Source of the DNA: Branchiostoma floridae | Lineage: Eukaryota; Chordata; Leptocardii; Amphioxiformes; Branchiostomatidae | Reading direction: 5' to 3' | Assembly (NCBI RefSeq): GCF_000003815.2 | Contig: NC_049992.1 | Location: 7,048,344 to 7,112,343 of the forward strand | DNA length: 64,000 nt | In this document: positions 12,741 through 24,307 of the stretch, in pieces | Layout of the letters: every line of letters begins with the position of its first letter | How positions within the stretch are numbered: the stretch's first letter is position 1 | Made by a program: the position numbers and the translations under genes | The notes under the pieces: generated by a model | Seen by the model: the letters and a program-made list of their open reading frames with translations, nothing else | Told to the model about the DNA's origin: nothing | The model's database searches: none

Positions 12741-12814
12741 AAATTCTCCTGGATACCCGTTCTATGTCAACTCTGGGAGGTTGGACTACATATCCAGTGT
12801 CAGAAAGAGGAGGG
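12741..12814 (+). CDS. Eph receptor tyrosine kinase, coding exon 2 (start of ephrin-binding domain)
   Basis: This 74-bp exon encodes the first strand of the ephrin-binding domain, just after the signal peptide. Read with two bases completing a codon begun in exon 1, it gives (E)ILLDTRSMSTLGGW followed by TTYPVSERGG. The E-x-x-LLD-(S/T)-R and GGW pattern is the usual start of mature Eph receptors. The acceptor is a T-rich tract ending cccgcag at 12740, and the donor is GGG|gtgagt at 12815. The length leaves 2 bases plus 24 codons and ends in phase 0, matching the phase of vertebrate Eph exon 2 (65 bp, also 2 mod 3). It joins in frame to the exon at 23635, giving ...SERGG-WIEVS, the expected GGW(E)EVS-like junction. 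A longer open frame through this exon starting near 12721 is in a different frame and is not the protein. Exon 1 was not found. Orthology to one particular EphA or EphB cannot be judged from this short piece. Confidence 0.88.
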
Positions 12815-15800
12815 GTGAGTACCACTTCTGTCTAACATACAGTAACTGTAAACTGGCAAATTCTGTACACAGACATAGAGTTGTTGCCATCTGGATGAAC
12901 TTCTTTCGTTCCTTCTTTCCTTTTTTCTTCCATTTTTTTATTTGTTGCATTTGTTTGAATTTGACTTAGTTGTGTCATTAGAATGCCTTGAAATATGCAC
13001 ACTTCCCACTGTTGAGTGGTCTGTTGTTTCATACAACTTTCCTGTCAACAAAGGAACGTGTGTGAATGGAATTGAACACCTATGGTGGTTTACTGGAATT
13101 GTTACAGATGTTTGTAGACTTTGCTGTCTATCTGTGGTGATTTGTGATCCCCACAAAGCTTTGAAGATCTCCAACTACGACTGTTGATTTGGGGAATCTC
13201 TTTATTTATGTTCAGTCTTGAGAAGGTAGGCTACCAGAAATAAGGGGACTTGGCCACGGCTTACTTGTTCACCAACACCTCAAATGTGAGGAAATGACAC
13301 AAATATGTTGAAAATTAGTTACAAATATCAATTTATTGGATATCTTAAAATTCAGAGTATTTGCAGTTTTGGTGCCAAAATTCTACATTACATACCTTTA
13401 AGTAATCATAAAAGGAAAATGATTTGCTATACATGGCTGTCTGAAAATCCCTAAATTAGCTGCTGCGGAATTTTCGATGGTTTAGCTCATAACAAGTTCC
13501 CATGGATACCAATAACAAAACTTGTCATGCGTGTCAGCTACAGGTAAGCTTTAAGAAAACAGAGGCAGATGAGAATACACAACCGGGATTTTTTCTTTTG
13601 TTTTCTCCAGACAATAGAATCTTTTGTTATCAAACACCCTGTTCCAAACTGCACTTATCTTGTGTGTCAAACAATAGGCAAACAAAACATCCTGTAGATC
13701 TCACCTGGCTATTGTAGCTACTGCGAAAACCTCCTTTTGCCACCTTACCCAAAATTAAAGCCACACCAAAACTAGATAGTAATATCCAACGTTTGTCTTA
13801 AGGAAATAGTTTTCTTTAGACTAGCTTTTTTTGTGTTGTGACTGTGACAAATTTCAGAAATCAAAGCAGAAAGAAATGTATCTTCGAAAAAATGTATTAC
13901 CACATTTGAAATTAGAACATTGACAGTATTCATTGGAACAATGAGTTTGTTTGACTAATGAGTATAGGTTTGTTTGAAAACTCCAGTATAATTTTCTCTG
14001 CCCCCACCTTGAATTCTGTCTTCCCGTCCTTAGACATAAATCTCCTCCCGCAGCTTTCCAAAAGTTTCCAATTTTGTTTTCTTTTCTCATAACCTAAAAG
14101 TAATCCTCTCCCCAACAATGGGAAAGATATTTTGCATTGACCACATAGAGTAAAGTAGAGCCACAGGCAATTTATATAGGACCTTCCCAACAAAGGGGAG
14201 ATTTTTCTCTGTTGTGAACCAAGAATAGACACAGAACCGGTTTTGACAATCGCAGGAAGAGACTTCTTTATGGAGATCCTCTGGAATCTGTACAGATCTG
14301 TTTAAGGCACCCCCACAGTTCTTAAGGTGGGGGAATTTACATTCCAAGGTCTTAGAAAAGCCTCAGGTGAAAACTTAAGCCCTCACCTGTGTCTAGGAAC
14401 AAAGGTGTGAATGTCACTTATTTTTGTCAGTTTTTTTTTTTTTAATTCAGACAATTTGACAATTTCAAAGAAATGATAATTTAAAATAAGACTTCTTTTT
14501 CTGTTGGACTAGAAGTTCATCATCTGCCAAATCACTTAAACCCCTTTTTGCCATGACAAAAAATATGTTGCATGCCGGTTGGAAATGAATATGTAGCTTT
14601 GGTTAGGGACATCTCTCAGGTGGGACGTTGTATGGAGGCCCTGTGTTTTAGGATAGGGACACCTTGAGCACACGTACCAAAAAAAGTGGATGCCCTTCCC
14701 AGTGTGAGTGGATAAAACCTTACAGTTGGTATATATAGGCTACAGAACCTTCAGTACGTTCGAAGTTGGTAACCTCAAAAACAGAAGAAGACCTCTGTGA
14801 TTGGTTCCACACAAGAGGAGCTGTAACCATGGTTACACACAGCCGTTGCCATGACTACTGATGGGGGCTGGAAGCTTTAACCTGCTTAGCCCTTAAGATG
14901 ATAAAGAACACAATACCCGCATCTTAAGTGAGAAAACCTGCATCTGCGTCTAAGGAGTTTAAGTCTGGAAGTAAGGAGTTCTTAAGGAGACCTATCCCAG
15001 GCCTGCTGTGCCTGTCAGGAAAGTGCCTTTGTTGGTTCAAATCCTCCCAAGATATGTTCAAGACTTCCGTTCAGGGTTCTTTTCTTGATTGGTATGCACA
15101 TGGAATAAGACAGGATTAGGACATACCAAAACTATGGTATAGAAAGTTGGAAAACTAGACTTCAATAGATTTATGTTTACAGCATTTTGTGGCACAGCAA
15201 ATATCAAGAACTTTACATTGTTTCACATGCAAAAAGTTTGTATGCTCTTTTGTCAATTTTTGGGAACAGTAATTTTTGTTTTACTATAGTTTTAACTTAA
15301 TGTAAACCTCGATAAAATTGCAATGCAAAAGAATGTACTATTTACATAACATTATAAGGATGACAATCTGTAAATAAAATTATGAGTTTTCTTCAAACTA
15401 AAATTGAACAACAAGAAGTTTAATGATAACATTCACTACTTATCCTTTCAAACCCAACATGTCTTTCCCCAAAGACTTCTACAAACTACGATTAGTCAAT
15501 CCCCACAAAAGGCACTTTTTCGCTGCTATTGTACAACCGCACCACTCAGAACCCACGACTGTGTACCTCCGACCTAGCGCGCGGCTGCAAAACTTTACCT
15601 GCTAATTTCTTCAGTTACAAATAAGCTTTCACCAATCTAACTTTTGAGATCAGTTCCGCTGGCTAAAAGGGAATTTCTCACCGCTAAAAACATGTGTCCG
15701 TGCAGCCGTTCATTTTTGGCTCGGATCTCTTTTAGGGTGTCCACTCGCGGAGTAATACATCAATGAGACCTTAGATCACATTTTCCCCTGTACCCTGTGA

Positions 15801-16280
15801 GTGTGCAGTATAGTACTTAGACTTAGATCAGATTTTCCGTGTACTTCCCTGTGAGGCTGATTATGGAAACATGGCCGCCTGCCCGGCTCCCAGTAATCCT
15901 GCTTGTAAGGCCGTGGCGTCAGTAACAAGACATGTGCAGCCCTGTCTTCTCCCATCATCACCTTGTATTGGGTTAGACAGGACTTAACAGGGACGTCTGA
16001 GGAGATAACTGAGAGGTCAGAGGTCTGGTAGGATATTACAGGTTGTTAGCTGCAGGTGGGTGGGTCTGGGATTTAGAGAAGAAGAGGCCTTATTGGCTGG
16101 CTTTATACACACGTTTTCGAGTTGACTCGGAGTACGCTCTGTCAGAGTCCAACTCTGGAGCATTCTGTTCGCATAGGGATTTGCAAAGTGACCTGGAATG
16201 ACAGCTGCAACCGTAGTATTGCCCTGCTTTGAATCATATACAACAAGGTATCCAAAAACTCTTAAACAGATACCGAAAAC

Positions 16281-16442
16281 TTATGGCATTACGAGTAAGA
16301 ACAAATTTTCGAACTTGCACCAAGTGCCTTCACTCATTTTCATAGGACCCCTGACGGAAGACTTATGGCATAAAGAGTGAATGAGGAACAAATTTTCAAA
16401 TTTTGCCCCAAGTGCTTTCACTGAATTTTCATATGATTCCTG
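16281..16442. repeat. Tandem duplication, period about 82 bp
   Basis: Two diverged copies, starting TTATGGCATTACGAGT at 16281 and TTATGGCATAAAGAGT at 16363, share GAACAAATTTTC, CCAAGTGC(C/T)TTCACT and ATTTTCATA. Confidence 0.8.
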
Positions 16443-17862
16443 CTCTGAGCATTGCAAATACTTACTGGGAGTTGACCCCATGCATTTACACTCAAGAAAT
16501 CATGACGACTCAGAAATGGCATATTGCACCAAGAAGTACAGCTACTTTCATAAGGTCAAGTACAAACTCAATCAATCAACCATCTGCGAGCATCAGTGCT
16601 GATGCATTGGGACAGCTCTCTCTTGGAAGTTCTAGTTTTGGCACCAGACTAAGTAACACTTGTCTAAGGTGACTTCTTAGCCCTTTTCACACTTCAAGCC
16701 CAAAACACAACATAAATGTACGTACAATACTATACGCACTTACTATACAGTAAACGCCAACAAAAGCAATTCTGAAATAAAGGAGATTATGGTTAATACA
16801 AAATCCATGATACAATCCTGGAGTAACATGGGTTTCATTATCTTTCCTAGTAGTAACAAAACAATCTTTTATGTATTCAAAATAAGTTATAGATAGACAA
16901 GATGCCACCCTACCCCATCATTATGTCTGTCATCACAAGAGATTATGCAAATTGAGTAGTCATAGAAAGGTGTCATGCAAAATTCGTAGGCTACAATGTA
17001 ATTGTTAACACAGGTGTGATCACGTTATCAAAAATAATAATTTGTATAGAGAAAAAATTTGAAAAAAAAAGACAGGATATGTTCACTTTCTGTAAAATTT
17101 GTTTCCTCCCCAATACCCCCCCCCCCCTCCCTATCATCAGACTATCGGATCAGACAGGATTTAACACAGCTGTCATAAAGAGATTATGGCAAAGGTCATG
17201 GGATTTTCAAAAGGTCACAGATCACCTTTGGGTGTGGCAGGGTCTTTACTCACATAAACTGAGAACATAAAATTGACCCACCAAAAGTTATGCAATAGCT
17301 TTTTTCTTTTATGGGAAAATTAAATCATTGCAGTGGGGGACTCAATACACTCAAGAACAATGGAATGAATAGAATTTCCAGCTGTGAACTTGCAGCCACC
17401 TTTTAAACAGCAGAGTCTACCCAAACAGGTTGTTGTATAGCAAAAAATGCCAAATTTTGGTGTATTTTCTTTCTTAACTTCAGAAACAAGTTATCAAGCT
17501 TGTATGGTCCTTGTCCATCTGATGCCTTGGTTGTTCGTCTGCATGGGAGGTCCGTACAACGATTTACGCTAAATTCGGGATGGCTGACTACGCTTTAAGT
17601 TAAATACACGAAGGATACCAACACTTTACGCTTCATCCCACCACGAATTACGTCAAATGAAATAGCTTTCCTGCGAATTACGGGAAATTATAAAGGCCTG
17701 CCTTCGCCTTACGGAAAAAAACATGCAGACCCTCTTGGTTAGGTCAGGAAAGGGTAAAAACCAGAAAGTACCCTCATTAGCTTATGCTGTGCCAGTGTGG
17801 CAGGTGTGGCCACATGTGTCATACAGTACTAACAGGTCCTTCCTACAGGTCATTTGGCATAT

Positions 17863-18012
17863 TCTCCAAGCAGAGGTTGGGTTGGGGGATTATTACTAGC
17901 CAGGTCCCCTCCCCTCCCCTCTCGTCCTCCCCTCTGCCTTAAAACTCTGCCAAGAAAACTATCGACTATTACTAACATTACCCCTACAGCCCAACCTTCT
18001 TTACTTGGAGAC
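17863..18012. mobile_element. Diverged copy of the TACTCTCCAAGCAGAGG MITE family
   Basis: TTCTCCAAGCAGAGGTTGG at 17862-17880 pairs with CCAACCTTCTTTACTTGGAGA ending at 18011. The ends match those of the element at 1559-1681, but the right arm has mismatches and no target duplication is clear. Confidence 0.65.
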
Positions 18013-18086
18013 CACGTTTGTCCCATTTCTGCTCCCTACTCTAATAAATCATGTTCACCCAAGTCGGAAGGAAACATCATTTAGTG

Positions 18087-18087
<1 letters not shown>

Positions 18088-18119
<32 letters not shown>

Positions 18120-18131
18120 ATGTGTGTGTGT
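18088..18131. repeat. GT microsatellite
   Basis: A run of TG dinucleotides from 18089 to about 18118 is interrupted by GCA and continues to about 18131. Confidence 0.97.
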
Positions 18132-18794
18132 TTATATGGATAATATAACTTGAAAAGCTGTGAATAGATCCTTATGATGTTTGGTCATTGGAAGGGGTTT
18201 GGAAAGCTAAATTCTTTCTACAAACATATATCATTTATTTTAAGACCCAATCAACTTCCATACCTTGCCAGGGGTGCACTTATAGTTTAACAGAGACAGC
18301 TGTGACCCAATAACCCTTTGGGTACCAAACTAAAAGCACACCACAGGCTATCCTTCCTGTGGTCAGGACTGGACCTTATCACTGGCCTTAATCCCAACCC
18401 CCACAGGTGTGGCTGTGGTCAGTTTGGAACAGGCCAGTGGTCTTAATCCCCTTTAGTAAGTGGCCAGAGATCCAGGATTATCTGTGGAGACAGTGTATAA
18501 TCCCCTCTGACCAGTGGACAAAAAAGCAGACTGTTTCACAATAATCTGTACCATACATGTGTTATGGTAAAACAACATCCGCAGCCCTGTATCTGTACTG
18601 TTTCATGGGCGTATGGTTTAGATGGATTAGGTCTTAGCATTAAAAAATCCTTGTTCTGAAGACGACAAAGATTTAACTGATTTGAAGTGATTTTGTACCA
18701 TATTGTGGTGGTGGTCAACTGATGATCCCACTGGTGAGACTCACAATTACATGTACATCAAGTGTGTATAATTGAACTACAGGTATAAACACTA

Positions 18795-18930
18795 GTTCAC
18801 CTTTATCTGTGGGGTGACCTATATCCATTGTTTTTCAAAACAAGTTGATGGACAGTGGTTTCAAATTGCAATATCTTCAAATTACACCATTTTGAAAACA
18901 CAGTTATAACCTGTCCATTCCCATACTAAT
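18795..18930. mobile_element. Partial copy of the GTTCACCTTTATCC palindromic TA element
   Basis: It begins GTTCACCTTTATCTGTGGGG after a TA and continues with GTGACCTATATCCATTG and TTTCAAATTGCAATATCTTC. This matches the left half of the complete copies at 32411 and 52610. The right arm is degraded. Confidence 0.75.
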
Positions 18931-19036
18931 AATGATATCAAGTTGAACACATATTATCCACCAAGGCGCTCGTGAGTTATATTGTCTATCGTTCACAGAC
19001 ACCAAAGCACACAGCCTCTCCAAACAGAGAGGATAC

Positions 19037-19188
19037 ACTGTAAATGCAGAAACTTTCATGGTGGTTTAATGTTCGCGGTTTTTGCGGTGGCCCCTTCTCT
19101 GTGAATTTAAAACCACCGCGAACATTTTTCCATGGCAGTAAGAGAGTACAGTGCATGGTGCTACCGCGAACTTAAATGCATTTACAGT
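19037..19188. mobile_element. 152-bp palindromic MITE, ACTGTAAATGCA ends
   Basis: ACTGTAAATGCA at 19037-19048 is mirrored exactly by TGCATTTACAGT at 19177-19188. Inside, AATGTTCGCGGTTTTTGCGG opposes CACCGCGAACATT, making a long imperfect hairpin. Related degraded sequence occurs at about 19850-19890, 44605-44850 and 50080-50200 (CGCGGTGGTTTT, TTTACAGTA). Confidence 0.8.
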
Positions 19189-19554
19189 ATCTTGCTATGA
19201 TATTGTTGAGTCATCATTGGAACGGAAGGATTTCCCACTAGACACATCTATCACGACCGTCGCAATATCTCCAACGTTAACGACATCGAAGCCGTGCAAT
19301 ATTTAAGATACTCGTGGGTGAAGCGCAGAGACGTTTTATCACACCTGTCCCAGGTGCCTAGTTTTCCTGCCTAAGGCTGTCCACCACAGACTCAATCCAC
19401 CCTGTCTGTTCCCCAGTGGGAACGCTGCCTGAGTTTTAACACAGTCATCTCCTCGCTGGAGCCCTCACGCCCCGGGCCGAAAACTGCCAATATCACATTC
19501 TTCTCCCTGTTGGAATTGAAATTTTAAAGTGCAGCTCTGGATGATGACTTGTGT

Positions 19555-19650
19555 ACAGTCAAACCTGTCTATAGTGGCCGCTCAAGGGACTGGAGAAATG
19601 TTGCCATTATAGACAGGTGGCCACTTTAGAGAAAATGCAGATGAATTGAC
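19555..19650. repeat. Short hairpin repeat, CCTGTCTATAGTGGCC
   Basis: CCTGTCTATAGTGGCCGCTC at about 19566 opposes TATAGACAGGTGGCCACTTT at 19609. It is a probable dispersed repeat; one copy is seen here. Confidence 0.5.
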
Positions 19651-20759
19651 CATGTCAGAGCAATAAGTTAGATCTTTGTCACCAAGTAACATTGTCTCGG
19701 TCGTCAGGGTACTCTAACATACGACTGCCGTATGGTGGCATTATGCAATGACTGTTTCCAAAATCATATCAAGTTGCTTGAGTACCGGTAACTGCTTTTT
19801 GGCACATCTTATCACCTGGTTGTCTAACCTTCATCAATGCAACAATACCATGAATTGCAAAATACCTTCGGTGGTTTTGAGTTCACGGTTTTTGCTCTCA
19901 AACAAACAAAATTATACAAGTCTTGTCCTTTCAAAATTGCATTACTGTGCTTGTTTCAAGTGCAACACAGCGAACACCTCCTTTCCCTACCATAGAACTC
20001 AATTCCAGCCAAATCAATTTTAAGCTCTCTAGTACCTGAAAACATTCATTCATATGAGTGTCCTTCAGAATAAAAGATGTTCATTTTTCAGGGAAATTAT
20101 AATGTGTTTTGTATACTCTATAGGGAGTGTGATGCTTGGTGCTACATATTTTAAAGTTTCTTGAAAAGGTCAGGGTTGTTCTACCTCATCAGTCAGAATC
20201 AGGGAATAGTCCAGAGACTTCCACTCACCTTTTCTGTGCATTCTAAAACGCTAAATCAGAGACGTAAGGTTGTCAAATGTACCTTTTGTAAAGGTGAAAA
20301 AAGGGAAACGCACGCACATAAATGTACATTCAATTTCATAGTGCCAATTGGTAGTTTATATATGAATTGTGATAAACAGAACTTTATTATAATGAAACGT
20401 TTTATAAGAAAAAAACTCATTTTCACACTACAGTACAATATTGCAAGATAGACATATTTCTATGGAGTCATTTAAATCGGTGACATTTTGTGGCGTGGTG
20501 ACTCTCAAAACTTTGCAATGTCTTTAGATTTGCAGGTCAAAATTTACATATACCAAAACCTGATTTACCTTTTGTATCAATATTTGAAAAGAACTATTCC
20601 CTTAAGTGAAAGGATCTTTTAATTTTTGCTTCAAACACTGTCATCACCCCAAAATACACTGTAACACAAACGCATACATATAGTATCATTTCATGTGAAC
20701 ATTCCAAAACTTTGAACCTCTGAAACTCCCCCTACCATAACTTCTTACTCAGTCCTTCT

Positions 20760-21360
20760 GAATTCCCCTGCCGTCCAATGATATCGTCGGGTCAAAAACA
20801 CCTTCCGGGACAAATTGCGGGTCACGCCAGCAGCGCAAAAGCTGTTATAGGAAATGCCCTTGCCATCTCCAAGACATTAAGATGGCCGCGATTATTGAGA
20901 TGCATTTGGAGAAATTTGATCTCCACAATCAGATGGCATCAAGGTGTTGGTGAGGGAGGGATCTCCGCGGGTCAGCCTTGGCAATAACTATCACGGCTAC
21001 AATAGCCCCATAAAGTATCCCTTCTCCATTGGAAGTATCAGTCGTAAATTCCACGCCATTTCATTTCTGGCTCGGCGCAAACGGCCCCGGTCATCGCGCC
21101 CCGAGCAGGTGCGAGAGCGGAATTTATGCCGAGGTTCGAGAGGTAAAATACGCGACGACTTCCCGTTGAGCGCAGAGTCACGGAGGGGTGAAACAGCGCG
21201 GTTTAACGGCCCAATCGGAGATGGTATTGCGTCGTGGGAGTAAAGATGATTTGTAGCGACTGTGGAGTGATGATGTCTGAAGTACATTTGCGTGGCTTCG
21301 TGTGGAATGCACAAATAACAGTGAACAACAGCGACAGCTAAAGGCTTGAGTGCAGTCATG
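20760..21360. other. CpG-rich intronic patch, unassigned
   Basis: Unlike its AT-rich surroundings, this 600-bp stretch is rich in CpG (for example CATCGCGCCCCGAGCAGG, AATACGCGACGACTTCCCGT). Open frames of about 100-120 codons on both strands reflect the base composition; neither has a recognisable domain or splice context. A regulatory island or unrecognised short exon is possible. Confidence 0.35.
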
Positions 21361-21828
21361 AAACGGCCTTTGCCATGAAATAACTGATATTTAGACGCTG
21401 CTAGAAAAAAATCACCTACCTGGCCTCTTAAAAGGCTGATATAGAGCCTTCTTTAATCACAAATATCTGCAAAGCTCCTTTGTTCATTTTGTCCATTTAG
21501 TAACATCTTTATTCTCTTTTTTATATCCTTTTGAAACACTGAAAAGTGTAAGGTATCTTTTTTCAATTTTCCCTGAAATAGGTTTTTGAAACTGCTACAC
21601 TGCAGGTATTTTCGATGTATCTTTATGACCATCTGAAATGGCCGATGAGATAGATCTCTCTAAATGCTGACATTAATGGAGGTATCCATACCCTCCCTAT
21701 TGATTTTGCAGTGCAAGTCAGCGCCATGTGTCCTCGGGCATTTTCCAGCCATTAATATTAATCAAAGATCAATCTTACACCGGCGGAGGTGTCAGATATT
21801 CTCTAGATAAGACGATAAAGATGTCATC

Positions 21829-22200
21829 CAGGCCTCGAAATACTTTTTTCTGCATACCTGCACAGTAGCAGGTAACATTGAAAATTACCTGCACCAGACA
21901 AATTTTACCTGCACCACTATGAATTTACATTGTAGGAAGAATTGATCATACTAAAATTGTTGAGGAACCATTGCTATTTCATTTTCTTTTTCTTTACTTA
22001 GGTGGTAACAGTCAATGCAGCTAATAATAGTAATAGCAATCCTCATACACCTACGTCATAGAACATTTATGTATAAAACCCAGTACATGGACCAGTGAGG
22101 TGAGGTGCAGGTAGACACTAGAAATACCTGCACAGCTCCAAGTTTACCTGCACTTAAACCTACATAGAATTGTATTATGCAGGTGGTATTTTGAGCCCTG
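21829..22200. mobile_element. 372-bp hAT-like non-autonomous element
   Basis: The ends CAGGCCTCGAAATAC (21829) and GTATTTTGAGCCCTG (to 22200) are imperfect inverted repeats of the CAGGG type common in hAT transposons. The octamer ACCTGCAC occurs five times (21856, 21887, 21907, 22126, 22146) and once inverted (22105), all near the two ends. A clean 8-bp target duplication is not visible, so the copy is old. Confidence 0.7.
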
Positions 22201-23634
22201 TGTCCGCATGTTTTTTGCTGATGCACACTAGGCAGAGTCTACAAGTAAGGGTAGCGATCAGTGGTGTAGGGGTTGGCAATCCGGCTATATAATCACATCA
22301 TTGCATTTTCGCATCCAAGCAAGTTTTGGCATTGATTTGCATGCAAGAGTTATAGGGGTTTTCAGTATTTCATTCAAGTGTTTGAGGAGAGCCATACCTA
22401 TAATGACTAATTCGTGTGATGAAGTACCATCCTTGTTTCAAACCATCAAAAACATCCCCTTCCATTATCCTAATCCCAGCCATTTCTTTCATGGTTTCCC
22501 TTGATGTTTTATTGGCATGGGGGATGCTACATCATGGTACAAGCCAAGAAGCTTTCTACCATCCTGAACCCAAGCAATTCTTTAAAAGTTTAATGCTTAA
22601 GGATACTTTGGTACAAATTGGTCCTTTGATAACTTGAATACTTATCTATGAGGGACAGAGAAGTCTGGAAGGAGAGAGTGGACCTGGTACGGGCAACTTG
22701 TCTCTGATGATGATGATGATGGTATAGATTGGCAAAACTTTTTCTAGGAATTTTTCCCGGAAAAGTCACAAACATAATATATCTATCTTATGTATCTTGT
22801 CTTTAATACCAAATGAAACTGACAGGAAAAATATTTCACCTTTAATACTAGGAAAAATCTCTGCAATGGGATTGACCGATTTCTTATTTCTGACTGATGT
22901 CTTCAAGCTTAGTTATATAAGCAAGGCACCTGAAATGCCTCCGGCAACATGTAGAAATGCACAGACATTATAAAGAACAAAATGATGAATGATTTTAACC
23001 TTTACTAGTGAAAGAATGTCTTAAGGAAGAAATGCAGTCACTGATTTTTGGTCAGTTTGATGGATGACAGTGATTTTGAGTATCCTCAAGCTTTTCCTCT
23101 GTCTAGACTTGTGTTGCACTGTTTGTCTTGCAGAAACAAAGGTATAGACAGTTTGTCTAACTTTTTCTTGTGGGTACTTACCAAGTATTGTGTAACTTTC
23201 TTTCCTCAGAATGTATGTACATGTAGCTCAACTTTTTACCTCCAATTTCCTGTTTTGAGTTGATATCAATACGATGGAAATAGTGCTGCCATTTCTCCCT
23301 GTCTCCCCATCTCTTCAATATAAATCAAAATAATCAAGGATCAAAATAAGAAAAAAAGTTCTAATAACATAATTGTGAATGTTGGGTCATCTTTTCTGAA
23401 GTTTTGGTTCATAAGCAACTTTGATTTGTGAATGTTTTTAATGTATTTTTATTCTATTTCTTTAGAATTGGAACTCTGAATTGTATAAGCAATTTTTTTG
23501 AATGGATATATCTTTTATGACACCTGAAATCAGCACTGCTGCCTGGGCTTGTCAATTGTATTGTTTTGTTGCAATTATTCAATAAAAATAAAACAATGTC
23601 ATAGTGACCAACTTCTCATGTGTTCCTCTCACAG

Positions 23635-24307
23635 TGGATAGAAGTCAGCAACATCAACTCCGATGGCCACCCAGTCAGAACGTACCAAGTCTGCCAAGTG
23701 CGTAGGGAGGACCAGAACAACTGGCTAAGAGCCGAGTGGATCCCCAAAAGACAAGGTCGGAGGATCTACGTCGAGATCAAGTTTTCCATCCGGGAGTGTC
23801 GGGACATCCCTAACGTCGTCTCTTGCAAGGAAACGTTCGACCTGTACTACTTCGAGTCGGATTATCCGGACGCCACCGATGACCGACCGGCTTGGAACGA
23901 CCGCACGTACACAAAAGTTGACCGCATCGCCGCCGATGGCCGCTTCAGTCACGTGAACACCGAGATCATCAACACAGAGGTACGTGACATCGGCCCGATC
24001 TTCAAGCGAGGATTCTACCTGGCGTTCCAGGACTCAGGCGCCTGCATCTCGCTGTTGTCGGTGCGGGTCTACTACAAGGTGTGTCCGACCATAACCGAAC
24101 ACTACGCCATCTTCAACAAGACAGTGACGGGCCCGTCCATCACGTCCCTGGTGCAGGCGGAGGGGCAGTGCATTCCTAACTCGGAGCCCGTGGGAAGACA
24201 GCCGACCGTGCAGTGCACTGGGACCGGAGAGTGGACCCTGTTCACAGGAAGCTGTCGCTGCCTTCCGGGTTACGAGCCTCAGCGGACGGTGGCGCAGCGA
24301 TGTGACG
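23635..24307 (+). CDS. Eph receptor tyrosine kinase, coding exon 3 (ephrin-binding domain and start of cysteine-rich region)
   Basis: This 673-bp exon encodes 224 residues plus one base. Eph receptors bind membrane-tethered ephrins on neighbouring cells and signal in axon guidance and tissue boundary formation; this part is extracellular. Exon residues 1-150 are the jelly-roll ligand-binding domain, with the hallmark strings RTYQVCQV, NNWLR, CKETFDLYYFESD, KRGFYLAFQD and LLSVRVYYKVCP. Cysteines at 20, 55, 64, 137 and 150 fit the conserved disulfides. Residues 151-224 begin the sushi-like cysteine-rich region (CIP, VQCTGTGEW, CRCLPGYEP, CDG), with cysteines at 179, 194, 207, 209 and 223. The acceptor is tgttcctctcacag at 23634 and the donor is GACG|gtaagt at 24308. 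It starts in phase 0 and ends after one base of a codon, as vertebrate exon 3 does (664 bp, also 1 mod 3). The open frame is intact and no expected cysteine is missing. A methionine 15 bases upstream lies in the intron and is not the start. Ligand class (A or B) cannot be assigned. Confidence 0.97.

Larger units (their letters stand above)
12815..23634 (+). other. Eph receptor intron 2 (10,820 bp)
   Basis: Bounded by the gtgagt donor after exon 2 and the ctctcacag acceptor before exon 3. It holds the repeats listed separately. I see nothing recognisable in 12815-16280, 18130-18790, 19640-20760 and 22205-23634. The stretch 16445-17860 contains a run of C near 17117 and a 17550-17715 patch with five TTACG motifs in different flanks, which may be an old repeat. 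Short open frames at 13850-14350 on the minus strand have no recognisable features. Confidence 0.85.

Noticed and set aside
12721-12969. 82-codon + strand frame across Eph exon 2
   Set aside because: It is in a different frame from the Eph reading, and it reads through the splice donor into intron sequence.
15030-15050. GGTTCAAATCC as a tRNA B-box
   Set aside because: No A-box at the right distance and no cloverleaf could be drawn.
20997-21359. 120-codon minus-strand frame, with an overlapping + frame at 20944-21243
   Set aside because: Long frames on both strands are explained by the CpG-rich, stop-poor composition.
23725-23952. 75-codon minus-strand frame inside exon 3
   Set aside because: Antisense shadow of the Eph coding exon.
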